A stretch of DNA of 64,000 nucleotides from Pseudomonas sp. Irchel s3b2 (GTDB lineage Bacteria > Pseudomonadota > Gammaproteobacteria > Pseudomonadales > Pseudomonadaceae), in the NCBI RefSeq assembly GCF_900187445.1, contig NZ_FYEB01000007.1, positions 18,231-82,230 on the forward strand. Reading direction: 5' to 3'. Below, one piece after another: positions 45,463 to 54,215 of this stretch. The first letter of the stretch is position 1; the number at the start of each line of letters is the position of its first letter. The notes under the pieces were generated by a model, which searched no databases, was not told the DNA's origin, and saw only the letters and a program-made list of their open reading frames with translations. Made by a program: the position numbers and the translations under genes.

Positions 45463-46371
45463 ATGTCAGTAGCTCCAAATTACACTTACACCCCAGAGCA
45501 GGTCACTGCAGCATTCACTGAAATCATCGCGACGCTGTTCAGCGGGATCACTGCCGAGGCAACCCCGAAAATGCTGATCGTTGCCGGGCTGCAAGGGTCA
45601 GGTAAAACGTATCTGCTGGAAAAAAACCTACTGCCTTCCAACCGCTACGGCAATTATGTTCGCCTGTACCTGCCCGACTACCGAAAAAAGCATCCTCAAT
45701 ACGACGATATGATCAAACTCGGTGTCTTGCACGCTTACGAGCATACGGAAGCCTTTGTCCGGGAGGTCTGCGCGAAGATCTTCGTGGAGGCGTTCAAGCG
45801 CAAATACAACATCATCATGGAATGCGCATTCGACAGCATCGATTTCGCCGCTTTTCCACCGACGGCGACGGCGGCCGGCTACCAGGTCGAGACCCATATC
45901 GTCGCCTGCAATCAAGAGTTCGCTCATGCATCGAGCATCAAAAGAGCGCTCAGGAGCTTGGAAAAGCAGGAAATGGAACGGTTCGTCACTGTGTCGATGC
46001 TGGATGCCAGCATGAGTAACGCACAGGCAATCATCCTGGCCTTCGAAACTGCCGCCAAAGCGGTCAGTGGTTCGCAAATCACCTTGTACGAGCGCGGGTT
46101 CGGGGCGCTGAAGGAACGGACCTTGCGCGCTCAAAGCACTTATACCAAAGCTGCCGACGGGACCTTGACCATCACAGAAACAACGGCACCTTATACGTAC
46201 AGTGCTTATGGGACGATCATCGACAATCACATCTACACGATGAGTGATCGCGATGAAATGATAAAAGAGTGCCACCTGGCACTGCTCAAAACCCAAACCT
46301 ACGCTGAATATGTCCCTGATTTTGTCTACAACGATCTGTACGCCTATATCGTCAAATACGTGTACCGATAG
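45463..46371 (+). CDS. Zeta-toxin-like P-loop kinase family protein
   Basis: A 302-aa protein with a Walker A GLQGSGKT near residue 42 and the zeta-toxin/PezT-like layout: P-loop, KHPQYDDM, then a NIIMECAFDS strand near 115 where zeta toxins read a substrate-side acidic residue. Zeta toxins phosphorylate UDP-N-acetylglucosamine; not all family members do. No small epsilon-type antitoxin gene precedes or follows it. The upstream 127 bases are AT-rich, unlike the neighbours, hinting at acquisition. ATG 45463 has AAGGA upstream. It may be a non-toxic kinase, or an orphan or self-limited toxin. Confidence 0.68.
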   Translation: MSVAPNYTYTPEQVTAAFTEIIATLFSGITAEATPKMLIVAGLQGSGKTYLLEKNLLPSNRYGNYVRLYLPDYRKKHPQYDDMIKLGVLHAYEHTEAFVREVCAKIFVEAFKRKYNIIMECAFDSIDFAAFPPTATAAGYQVETHIVACNQEFAHASSIKRALRSLEKQEMERFVTVSMLDASMSNAQAIILAFETAAKAVSGSQITLYERGFGALKERTLRAQSTYTKAADGTLTITETTAPYTYSAYGTIIDNHIYTMSDRDEMIKECHLALLKTQTYAEYVPDFVYNDLYAYIVKYVYR

Positions 46372-46472
46372 TCCGTCGCGCCACTCCGGCACACCAACGT
46401 ATAGGTTTTTTGAATTTCCAAACCTGCGGTTTGTCGCATACTCCAGAAGAACAACAATAAGGACAGGGATCC

Positions 46473-48398
46473 ATGAGCGATGACCGGACCAGGATCAATG
46501 CCATCGAGGAGGAGATGCGCTTTCGTCTGCTGATCGATGCTGTGATCGACTACGCGATCTACATGATTGACCCCGATGGCATCATCACCAGTTGGAACGC
46601 TGGCGCCAAGCGTTTCAAAGGGTATGAGGAAGCGGAAATTCTCGGTCAGCATTTCTCGCGTTTTTATACCGAAGAGGACCGCAAGGCCGGTTTGCCTCAG
46701 CGCGCCCTTGATACCGCCATTCACGATGGACGTTTCGAGGGCGAAGGCTGGCGGGTTCGCAAGGACGGCACGCATTTCTGGTCCCACGTCATCATCGATC
46801 CGATTCTCGATCCGTCGGGCAAATTACTGGGTTTTGCCAAGATCACCCGGGATTTGACCGACCGTAAAATGGCCGAAGAAACCCTCAAACAAAGCGAGCA
46901 GCAGTTCCGGCTGCTGGTGCAAAGCGTCACCGATTACGCCATCTACATGCTCGCCCCGGATGGACGTGTGACCAACTGGAACCTGGGGGCTCAGCGAATC
47001 AAGGGTTACCGGCCTGAAGAAATCATCGGCCAACACTTCTCGCTATTTTACACCCCTGAAGACCGCGAAGCCGGTGAACCGCAGCGGGCGCTGGACATTG
47101 CGATTCGCGAGGGGCGATTCGAAAACAAAGCCTGGCGCGTGCGCAAGGACGGTACGCGGTTTCTGGCACATGTCGTGGTCGACCCGATCAGGGGCGACAC
47201 CGGAAAGTTGCTGGGATTTGCCAAGATCACTCGGGATATTACCGAAGCGACACAAGCCCAACAGGTTCTTGAGAAAACCCGCGAAGCGTTGTTTCAGGCG
47301 CAGAAAATGCAGGCCATCGGTCAACTCAGCGGGGGGATTGCCCACGACTTCAATAATCTGTTGACGGTTATCCTGGGCAATCTGGAAGTCGTTCGCAAAC
47401 GTGCGGCGGACGACCCGAGAATTACCCGCTTGCTCGACAACGCCACGCAAGGCGCTTTGCGCGGGGTATCCCTGACCCAGCGCATGCTGGCGTTTGCCAG
47501 GCGCCAGGAGCTAAAGACCGAATCGGTCGACATACCGTCGCTGATACAAGGGATTACCGGGCTGCTGCGCAGCTCTCTGGGGCCTGCGGTCACCATAGAA
47601 ACCCGCTTTGCGCCCGAACTCGAACCGGTCATGGCCGACGTCAATCAGCTGGAACTGGCGGTGCTGAACCTGGCGACCAACGCCCGCGATGCCATGCCCG
47701 ACGGTGGAAAACTTGTCATCAGCGCCCAAACAGAAGAAATCCACGATCAGCCGCAATTGTCCCTGGCGCCAGGCCGCTATGTCTGCCTGAGTGCCACGGA
47801 TACGGGGGAGGGCATGGATGACGCTACCCTGGGGTCAGCAATGGACCCTTTCTTCACTACAAAAGGTGTCGGCAAAGGCACTGGCCTGGGGTTGTCGATG
47901 GTTCACGGGTTTATTGAACAACTCGGTGGGCGCTTCATTCTGAAAAGCCAGAAGGATGTCGGCACTACTGCCGAACTCTGGTTACCTGTTGCGCTAGCCA
48001 ACTCGACCACCGAACCCGCTATAGAGGAGCCCGCCATGTCGCGGGTGCCTCGTCTGTGTGTGTTGGTCGTGGACGACGACAGCCTGGTGTTGACCAGTAC
48101 CAGTCTGTTGCTTGAGGACCTGGGCCATCGGGTGATCAGTGCAGCGTCCGGTGCACAGGCGCTGGAACTGTTCGACAGCGAGCACGACTTTGACCTGGTC
48201 ATTACGGACATGGTCATGCCCAAGATGAGTGGCGCGCAACTGGCGCAGGCTATTCGGGTCATAAGGCCACACCTGCCGATCGTCCTCGCCACCGGTTACG
48301 CCGAGCGCCTGGAAGGCTTCGCGTCCAGACTTCCGCGCCTGTCCAAGCCCTTTACCCAGCTTAATCTGGTGGAAGTCATTGCCTTGGCGATGAAGTGA
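46473..48398 (+). CDS. Hybrid sensor histidine kinase with two PAS domains and a receiver
   Basis: A 641-aa soluble kinase with no membrane segment. PAS domains lie at about residues 14-130 and 145-265 and are close duplicates of each other. HisKA has the phospho-acceptor His291 in GGIAHDFNN; the HATPase domain follows (NLATNARDA, GTGLGLSMV). A receiver domain at about 530-640 has Asp579 in VITDMVMP. The N-terminal PAS pair would sense a cytosolic signal such as redox or a small ligand; no flavin Cys motif (NCRFLQ) is visible. No cognate regulator is adjacent. Monocistronic, followed by a REP pair. Confidence 0.93.
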   Translation: MSDDRTRINAIEEEMRFRLLIDAVIDYAIYMIDPDGIITSWNAGAKRFKGYEEAEILGQHFSRFYTEEDRKAGLPQRALDTAIHDGRFEGEGWRVRKDGTHFWSHVIIDPILDPSGKLLGFAKITRDLTDRKMAEETLKQSEQQFRLLVQSVTDYAIYMLAPDGRVTNWNLGAQRIKGYRPEEIIGQHFSLFYTPEDREAGEPQRALDIAIREGRFENKAWRVRKDGTRFLAHVVVDPIRGDTGKLLGFAKITRDITEATQAQQVLEKTREALFQAQKMQAIGQLSGGIAHDFNNLLTVILGNLEVVRKRAADDPRITRLLDNATQGALRGVSLTQRMLAFARRQELKTESVDIPSLIQGITGLLRSSLGPAVTIETRFAPELEPVMADVNQLELAVLNLATNARDAMPDGGKLVISAQTEEIHDQPQLSLAPGRYVCLSATDTGEGMDDATLGSAMDPFFTTKGVGKGTGLGLSMVHGFIEQLGGRFILKSQKDVGTTAELWLPVALANSTTEPAIEEPAMSRVPRLCVLVVDDDSLVLTSTSLLLEDLGHRVISAASGAQALELFDSEHDFDLVITDMVMPKMSGAQLAQAIRVIRPHLPIVLATGYAERLEGFASRLPRLSKPFTQLNLVEVIALAMK

Positions 48399-48430
48399 GT
48401 CAGTTAATGCCTGTCAGTTAAGCGAAATTT

Positions 48431-48521
48431 CTGTAGGAGCGGGCTTGCCCGCGAAGAATGCACCGCGTTTTTTCAGGTATTACGCGTCATCGTTCTTCGC
48501 GGGCAAGCCTCGCTCCTACAG
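48431..48521. repeat. REP pair, gtaggagc family
   Basis: CTGTAGGAGCGGGCTTGCCC and GGGCAAGCCTCGCTCCTACAG are near-perfect inverted copies separated by about 45 bases. It lies between the kinase and the convergent hemerythrin gene. Confidence 0.9.
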
Positions 48522-48528
48522 GAGGCTA

Positions 48529-49005
48529 TCAAGCCGCGAGAATGGGCGCACCCAGCTCTTTTTTGTATCGGGCTTTCAGGCTTTCCATCTCTGCACCCAG
48601 TTCATCGAGTGTCGTTTTACCCAGCAGTTTTTTTGCCTGAGGAAACATTTCCTTTTCCTCTTCTTCAATGTGATGTTCCAACAGCTCCTTGACCACTTTC
48701 ACTCGACCGGAAAATTCGACGGTGGAGGGATCAGTGGTTTTCAGGTCGGGAAGTACCAGCGTATCGACGGTGCGATGCTCCTCCTTGGCTTCGTAATACA
48801 TGATGTCCTGCTCCTTGCCCCCGGCTTTTTTATACGCCGGGTACAACACTTCCTCTTCAAGACGGGTATGGATCGCGATTTCCATTTCCAGTTTGGCCAG
48901 TAACTCGGTGCGCTTTTTTACCCCACGCTCAGTGGACTCGCTCAACTGGGCCAGGATGCCTTTTACGCGTTCATGGTCGGTTTTCAACAGGTCAATGGCG
49001 TTCAT
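48529..49005 (-). CDS. Hemerythrin domain protein
   Basis: A 158-aa cytosolic four-helix protein with an HHE/hemerythrin di-iron pattern: DHERVKG near residue 10, HTRLEEEVLYP near 45, EEHRTVD near 77 and HHIEEEEKEMFP near 112. Such proteins bind oxygen, nitric oxide or store iron under stress. ATG 49005 has AGAGG six bases upstream; TTG 49011 is less likely. Its stop lies eight bases past a REP pair. It is probably a single gene. Confidence 0.92.
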   Translation of the reverse strand: MNAIDLLKTDHERVKGILAQLSESTERGVKKRTELLAKLEMEIAIHTRLEEEVLYPAYKKAGGKEQDIMYYEAKEEHRTVDTLVLPDLKTTDPSTVEFSGRVKVVKELLEHHIEEEEKEMFPQAKKLLGKTTLDELGAEMESLKARYKKELGAPILAA

Positions 49006-49228
49006 GGTCAACCTCTTGTTTAGTCACGGGTCAAGGGCAAAGGGTCTTTCTGCCGTTGTCGCTCACACTGGCGGAGCATTTCTCGTGCCTGTTTCAATTT
49101 TTACGATAAAACTTTTAAAAACAGTGGGTTGCAATCGACTTCAAACGACGTTTGTCGTGCAACCTGCATGAATGTCCGCTGCTGATCAGTGCAGGTTGAC
49201 CGAAGAAAATGACCGCGCAGGGAAGCCG

Positions 49229-50575
49229 TCAAACTTCTTGCTGATTGCGTCGCTCGTAACGACTAAGCATCGGTTGAGTACTGATGCCATGCGCCAGAAT
49301 GCTGAGCGCCACCACCGACAATGTCAGATCGGTGCATAGCGTCGCTGCCGCCGGACCGAGGTCATGGTTCAAGGCGTAGAACAGGTAATAAAAGCTCCCG
49401 ATGCCGCGAATCCCGAACCAGCCGATCAACAGCCGCTGGCGACCGTCCAGCAAACGCCCCCACGGCATGAGCCCTACGCACAAGGGGCGAATGGCACAGA
49501 ACAGCACCAACGCAATCACCAACGCTCGCCAGTCCCAATGCCCTATCAGCACCACCCCCAACAGCGTCACCAGAAACACTTCCATGGCACGCTCCACCAG
49601 ACTGCCGAATGCCAGCATGTCACCCATCATGATGCCGGCCGCCACCTGGGTTTCCTGCAGATTCGCCACGTCGCCATGCACGGCAGCCTCGGGTTCGACA
49701 TTCTGGTGACCGACTACCGGTTGCACCAGATGCTCGGCGGGCATCAGGGGGGCACCGGTGGATTTGACTTCCGCCTGACGCAATCCGAGGCCGGCGGCGA
49801 ATACCGACAGAAAGCCGTAGCCATTGAGTTCCTCGGCCGCGACATAAGCCAGTGCGATCAACGCCAGGGTCAGGTAATCATTGGGGGAGAAGGTGCTGTC
49901 GGCATTCCTGATACGCATCGACAAGGTCAAGCGCCCGATGCCATGCCCCATCCAGTAGCCGATGAGCAAACCGACAGGTACGGCCCATAGCAGGCTCTTC
50001 AATGCCCACTCACCCAACCAGGCGTCGCTATCGCCACCCTGTTGCACAAACAACAAGCCCAGGATCACGAAGGGGAATGCGATGCCATCGTTAAGGCCCG
50101 CCTCACCGGAGAGTCCGAAACGCACCGGGTCGTAGTCCTTGGCGTCATTGACCTGCACCAGCGAGGCCAATACCGGATCGGTGGGCGCCAGAATCGCCCC
50201 GATCAGCAGCGACGGCTCCCAGGCCAGGCCAAAACCATAGTGGAGCAGCAGGCAGACGCCAATGATGGTCAAGACCATCACCGGCCCCGCCAGCCCGAAC
50301 GCTACCCGCCATTGGCGATTCCTGAGCGGCAGGCGCAATTTGAGTCCGCAGACAAACAACGAAAAGAGCACCGCGACTTCCGTCAGATGCTCCATCCAGA
50401 GCGCCGCGTCCTTGATGTCCAGCTTCAGCAAGCCCAGGCCTGCCGGCCCGATCGCCACGCCCAGCGCCAGGCACACCGCCGACGTGGTGACCGGCATCCA
50501 GCGCAGATAGGACGAGGTCAGCGCCAGGGTCAGCAGCACTGCGCCCAACACCGCCACCCATACAATGAAACTCAT
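49229..50575 (-). CDS. Na+/H+ (CPA1-type) antiporter
   Basis: A 448-aa inner-membrane antiporter with about 11-12 hydrophobic segments. The ion-binding motif APTDPVLAS lies near residue 130 and GEAGLNDGIAFP near 160, as in CPA1 antiporters. It would exchange Na+ or K+ for protons to control pH and salt. ATG 50575 has AGGAA seven bases upstream. A C-terminal basic tail ends the protein. The YIP1-like gene lies 55 bases upstream on the same strand, so the two may be cotranscribed. Confidence 0.93.
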   Translation of the reverse strand: MSFIVWVAVLGAVLLTLALTSSYLRWMPVTTSAVCLALGVAIGPAGLGLLKLDIKDAALWMEHLTEVAVLFSLFVCGLKLRLPLRNRQWRVAFGLAGPVMVLTIIGVCLLLHYGFGLAWEPSLLIGAILAPTDPVLASLVQVNDAKDYDPVRFGLSGEAGLNDGIAFPFVILGLLFVQQGGDSDAWLGEWALKSLLWAVPVGLLIGYWMGHGIGRLTLSMRIRNADSTFSPNDYLTLALIALAYVAAEELNGYGFLSVFAAGLGLRQAEVKSTGAPLMPAEHLVQPVVGHQNVEPEAAVHGDVANLQETQVAAGIMMGDMLAFGSLVERAMEVFLVTLLGVVLIGHWDWRALVIALVLFCAIRPLCVGLMPWGRLLDGRQRLLIGWFGIRGIGSFYYLFYALNHDLGPAAATLCTDLTLSVVALSILAHGISTQPMLSRYERRNQQEV

Positions 50576-50630
50576 GCCCGGTTCCTGGATGTGTATCGCC
50601 GACCCTCGCCGGATGGCGGACTCAGGGCGG

Positions 50631-51242
50631 TCAAACGCCGGTCACGCGCAAGTACTCAGGTCTCAGATAGTTGGACCAGAGCAGAATCATTTCCACCAGA
50701 ATCGTCACCAGCACCAACAGCCCGACACCCCATAAGCTCGCCGCATTCAGCAGGCCTTGCTCCTTGCGCTCGTGCATGAAAATCGGCAAACCGACGAACA
50801 GCAGAAACGTCGAATAGAGGGAGGCGGCCCCCAGCACCGTGATCGCCAGCCAGCGGCTGGGGTAGAGCCCGGCGATACCTGCGAGAAAGAACGGGGTCAC
50901 GGTATAAGCGGCAAAACCGATGCACTGATTGACGGTGGGACGTGAGTCGAAGGTGCGCGACATCCAGCGAATGAATAGCCCCATCAGCACCACGCCGACA
51001 ATGATGCTCAGGTACAGCAACCCGCAGAGTTGCAGAGCGCTGGTAGTACTGAGCCTGACCGTTTCGTTCTCCACCAGGCTCCAGCCGACGTAGGTGGTCC
51101 CGATAAACAGGCACACCGCAGGAATCAAGGCGAGCAGCAGCAAATGAGCGAGGTAATGGCGCGGATGTGCTTCCTCTTCCTTACGAATATCTGTCCAGAC
51201 GTAATTGGGCTGAGTGAACAGCCTGACGAAAGGTGCGGACAT
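50631..51242 (-). CDS. YIP1-family inner-membrane protein
   Basis: A 203-aa membrane protein with a short cytosolic N-terminus (FTQPNYVWTDIRKEEE) followed by five hydrophobic segments, the layout of the Yip1 domain. ATG 51242 is preceded by GGAGG with five-base spacing. It is divergent from the CinA-like gene (169-base gap). Upstream of the antiporter on the same strand; a membrane or envelope role is likely but undefined. Confidence 0.85.
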   Translation of the reverse strand: MSAPFVRLFTQPNYVWTDIRKEEEAHPRHYLAHLLLLALIPAVCLFIGTTYVGWSLVENETVRLSTTSALQLCGLLYLSIIVGVVLMGLFIRWMSRTFDSRPTVNQCIGFAAYTVTPFFLAGIAGLYPSRWLAITVLGAASLYSTFLLFVGLPIFMHERKEQGLLNAASLWGVGLLVLVTILVEMILLWSNYLRPEYLRVTGV

Positions 51243-51410
51243 GTCGACCTCCAGATAGCGAGCGGCCCGGCATAGGGGCCCCTAAAAGTATTGAGGTGCG
51301 GCCATCGCCAGGGGTTCATTTTTTATCGGATGGCCAAGGGCGGTCTGCCGGAGGGAATGTTTACCAGTGCTGAAGGTCAACCGAGCAGTTCCTCTGCTGG
51401 AGGCCTTGCC

Positions 51411-51923
51411 ATGAACGTAAGCCAGACTGTCGTCGACTATTTGCGTCAGCACGACTTGCGTCTGACGACTGCCGAATCCTGCACCGCCGGAAAAATCGTG
51501 ACCTTGCTGGCTGAAGTGCCAGACAGCGGGGATCTGATCGAAAGCGGTTACGTGGTCTATTCTTGCGAAGCGAAGCAACGGCTGCTCAACGTGAGCCCCC
51601 ATACCATCAAGACCTACAATCTGACCAGTTGTGAAGTCGCTCGCGAAATGGCCTTGGGGGCATTGCTCGACAGCACCGCCAATGTCGCTGTGGCCACCAC
51701 CGGTATCCTGGGGCCGGAGGATGTCGATGGGATTCCGGCCGGTACCGTCTGCTTCGCCTGGGCATACCAGACTGAGCGGGGCAAGCACGTGTTCACACAT
51801 CAGCACCGGTTTTTCGGGTCCCGCAGCCGGGTCCAGTTACTGGCCGCAGAACATGCCTTGAAGCGGATCTCTTTTTTTCATAAACGTGCGCTAGCCGGTG
51901 AACAAGTTCAGGTAAATCAATGA
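51411..51923 (+). CDS. CinA C-terminal domain / nicotinamide-nucleotide amidase-like protein
   Basis: A 170-aa stand-alone CinA_C domain, related to PncC, which deamidates nicotinamide mononucleotide. The family signature AESCTAGK lies near residue 23 and GILGPEDVDGIPAGTVCFAW near 100. It is distinct from the full CinA, which also has a MoaB-like N-terminal domain. ATG 51411 has TGGAGG seven bases upstream; the 40 residues before it are not family-like. The stop overlaps the next start (ATGA). The AxxDG-like core carries residues not usual for active PncC (TAGK versus TGGL), so activity is uncertain. Confidence 0.82.
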   Translation: MNVSQTVVDYLRQHDLRLTTAESCTAGKIVTLLAEVPDSGDLIESGYVVYSCEAKQRLLNVSPHTIKTYNLTSCEVAREMALGALLDSTANVAVATTGILGPEDVDGIPAGTVCFAWAYQTERGKHVFTHQHRFFGSRSRVQLLAAEHALKRISFFHKRALAGEQVQVNQ

Positions 51924-52438
51924 AAGACGAATCCACCCGCACCGAATACCACAGCCGCGATTTTCCGGTGCGCGAAGACATGGCGTATCAGGTCAAGGTC
52001 TGGCGATTCGAGCGCTGGGGCTGGTGCGTGCTGGTGCTGCTGGTGGTGTTGGCGTTGCTCGGCTTGTTTTCACGTGGTCCGCTCAGTTCCCAAGACGTTC
52101 ATGGCAGCGATGGCAAGGTACGGGTGGAATACGAGAGGTTCCACCGTCATGGCTCGACCAATCCGATGAAGATTAGTGTGTTCGGCCGGCCGGATGCCAC
52201 GGTTGAGCTGGAACTGACTGGAAAACTGCTGGAAGGCTTCGAAATCCAAACCCTGCAGCCGGAACCTGTGCGTGCACTCAGTGGCGAACGGGGCATGAAA
52301 CTGTGGGTGCAAACCGACGCGCAAGGGCAGGCCAGCCTTTACCTGACCTTGCGTGGCGAGGGGCTGGGCCTGTTTCGCAGCCATATCGCCTCGCCCGGTA
52401 CGGCCTCGGTCAAGGTGGATCAATTCATTTTCCCTTAG
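51920..52438 (+). CDS. Hypothetical single-pass membrane protein
   Basis: A 172-aa protein with one membrane segment at about residues 35-52 (CVLVLLVVLALLGLF) and a soluble beta-rich C-terminal part with evenly spaced short strands. I do not recognise a family. It overlaps the CinA-like gene by four bases and precedes the DUF421 gene by seven bases, so the three form a coupled operon. An envelope partner of the DUF421 protein is plausible (inference). Confidence 0.8.
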   Translation: MKDESTRTEYHSRDFPVREDMAYQVKVWRFERWGWCVLVLLVVLALLGLFSRGPLSSQDVHGSDGKVRVEYERFHRHGSTNPMKISVFGRPDATVELELTGKLLEGFEIQTLQPEPVRALSGERGMKLWVQTDAQGQASLYLTLRGEGLGLFRSHIASPGTASVKVDQFIFP

Positions 52439-52445
52439 GTGATTT

Positions 52446-52892
52446 ATGGATTCGGTATTACGCGCGGCCGTGATGTACCTGGCGTTGATGGTGCTGTTCA
52501 AGATCGCCGGTCGGCGCTCGCTGGCGGAACTGACGACGTTTGATTTCGTGCTGCTGATGATCATCGGCGAGGCGACCCAACAAGCGTTGCTGGGCAATGA
52601 TTTTTCCCTGACCAATTCGTTGCTGGTGATCGTGACGCTGATTGCCATCGATGTCGGGCTTTCATTGCTCAAGCAGCGCTCGCAATGGGTGCAGCGGCTG
52701 ATCGATGGTGGGGCGACGATTATCGTCGAGGACGGCAAAATCCTGCAAAAGCGTTTGCGCCATGCACGCTTGGTCGAAGCGGACATCATGGAAGCCGCTC
52801 GTTCGAGCCAGGGCATTGAAACCCTTGAGCAGATCAAATTCGCCATCATCGAGCGCAATGGCAAGATTTCGGTGATTGCTCAAGAGCCCTGA
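52446..52892 (+). CDS. DUF421 (YetF-like) membrane protein
   Basis: A 148-aa protein with two to three hydrophobic segments in the first 80 residues and a C-terminal soluble DUF421 domain (LIDGGATIIVEDGKILQKRL, then LEQIKFAIIERNGKISVI). The GRRSLAELTTFDFVLLMIIGE segment is the family signature. It is shorter than the Bacillus YetF type (about 230 aa), lacking part of the C-terminal domain. Family function is not well defined. Last gene of a three-gene operon, convergent with an SDR gene. Confidence 0.88.
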   Translation: MDSVLRAAVMYLALMVLFKIAGRRSLAELTTFDFVLLMIIGEATQQALLGNDFSLTNSLLVIVTLIAIDVGLSLLKQRSQWVQRLIDGGATIIVEDGKILQKRLRHARLVEADIMEAARSSQGIETLEQIKFAIIERNGKISVIAQEP

Positions 52893-52923
52893 CCCGCACG
52901 CGATCCTGGCCAAACCTGTCGCG

Positions 52924-53781
52924 TCAAAGCATCGGCTTGCCGCCCGTGACCCCATACCGTTGCCCGGTGATGTAACTGGCTTCATCCGAGGCCAGCAGCA
53001 CATAGATCGGCGCGACTTCCACCGGTTGCCCGGGACGGCCGAGCGGGGTTTGCGCGCCGAAGTTTTGTACGTCGTCCTCGGGCATGGTCGAGACGATCAG
53101 CGGCGTCCAGATCGGCCCCGGTGCCACGCTGTTTACCCGGATGTTCTTTGGTCCCAGCATCTGTGCCAGACCGGCGGAAAAGTTGGCAATCGCGCCCTTA
53201 GTGGTCGCGTAGGCCAGCAATGTCGGCTTGGGCATGTCGGAGTTGACCGAACTGGTGTTGATGATCGAACTGCCGGGCTTCATGTGTTTCAACGCCGCCT
53301 GACAAAGCCTGAAAATGGCCGTGATATTCACATCGAAGGTCATCACCCATTCTTCGTCCGGGATGTCCTCGATGTTTTCGTGGGTCATCTGGAACGCGGC
53401 GTTGTTGACCAGAATGTCGATCCGGCCAAAGCGCTCGACCGTTTTGTCCACCAACGCCTGGCAGTGCGCTTTTTGCGCCACATCGCCGGGCAGCAGCAGG
53501 CATTGACGACCGGCCTGTTCGACCCAACGTGCAGTTTCCTGCGCATCTTCCTGTTCATTCAGATAGGCAACCACCACATCCGCGCCTTCCCGGGCGAACG
53601 CAATCGCCACCGCACGGCCGATGCCGCTGTCGGCACCGGTGATCAGGGCAATCTTGCCCTCCAGTCGACCCGAACCTTTGTAGCTCTGCTCGCCACAATC
53701 CGGATAAGGGTCCATTTTCGTTTGAACCCCGGGGACTGGCTGGCTTTGTTTAGGGAAGGGTGGTTTTGGATAGTCAGTCAT
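52924..53781 (-). CDS. YghA-type NAD(P)-dependent short-chain dehydrogenase
   Basis: A 285-aa classical SDR with an N-terminal extension of about 45 residues (PGVQTKMDPYPDCGEQSYKG) typical of the YghA/YhdF group. The fold motif TGADSGIG lies near residue 49, NNAAFQ near 129, the catalytic Ser near 180, and YATTKGA. The GPIWTPL and SYITGQRYGVTGG segments follow. ATG 53781 has AGGAG eight bases upstream; a start 7 residues earlier is possible. It would reduce an aldehyde or ketone, possibly in stress detoxification. Single gene, convergent with the DUF421 operon. Confidence 0.9.
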   Translation of the reverse strand: MTDYPKPPFPKQSQPVPGVQTKMDPYPDCGEQSYKGSGRLEGKIALITGADSGIGRAVAIAFAREGADVVVAYLNEQEDAQETARWVEQAGRQCLLLPGDVAQKAHCQALVDKTVERFGRIDILVNNAAFQMTHENIEDIPDEEWVMTFDVNITAIFRLCQAALKHMKPGSSIINTSSVNSDMPKPTLLAYATTKGAIANFSAGLAQMLGPKNIRVNSVAPGPIWTPLIVSTMPEDDVQNFGAQTPLGRPGQPVEVAPIYVLLASDEASYITGQRYGVTGGKPML

Positions 53782-53963
53782 CGGGAAATCTCCTCGGTTC
53801 AAGGCAAAAGACTGCTTTTACATGGGGTTGACCCCGGTCTTTTGTCTTGAGTTCGGTTGGACTTCCGACGGGTTTAGCGCAAGAGGAGAGTCGCTGTTCC
53901 TGCATACACTCAACTCATGAGTTAGGCTCAATGCGATGCAAGAAACTCGATGAGGAGTTGCTC

Positions 53964-54137
53964 ATGAACACCCAATCGCTCGTTGCACTGGCACTCTCGT
54001 TGGCATGCCTCGCAGGCTGTGAAAACAAATACGATGTGAACGAGAAAAATTGCGAGCCGAAAAACTTCATGAAACTGCCGGAGGATCAGAAGCGGGTTGA
54101 CTTCATCAAAGCTTGCCTGGAGCGCGTAACGCCTTGA
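53964..54137 (+). CDS. Small lipoprotein resembling TrbK entry-exclusion proteins
   Basis: A 57-aa lipoprotein. The signal peptide ends at LAGC (Cys near residue 19), and the mature part has the pattern VNEKNCEPKNF...KRVDFIKACLERV, two cysteines spaced as in the TrbK-type entry-exclusion lipoproteins of conjugative plasmids. ATG 53964 has AGGAG six bases upstream. No conjugation genes are nearby. Similarity at this length is suggestive only; a plain hypothetical lipoprotein is the alternative. The unit ends at a terminator 33 bases downstream. Confidence 0.7.
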   Translation: MNTQSLVALALSLACLAGCENKYDVNEKNCEPKNFMKLPEDQKRVDFIKACLERVTP

Positions 54138-54169
54138 ACGGGATTCGATACTACGCATATCGCCCATAA

Positions 54170-54197
54170 AAAACCCGATGCACAGGCATCGGGTTTT
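54170..54197. terminator. Bidirectional rho-independent terminator
   Basis: AAAA-CCCGATGC, a four-base loop and GCATCGGG-TTTT form a textbook stem flanked by A- and T-runs. It serves the small lipoprotein gene and the convergent MalY/PatB-type gene. Confidence 0.9.
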
Positions 54198-54215
54198 CGG
54201 TGTCAACCTGGGGCG

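Noticed and set aside
18147..48521. CRISPR array from recurring gtaggagc/gtggcgagg sequences
   Set aside because: The repeats are inverted pairs at dispersed intergenic sites, with no regular spacers; they are REP elements.
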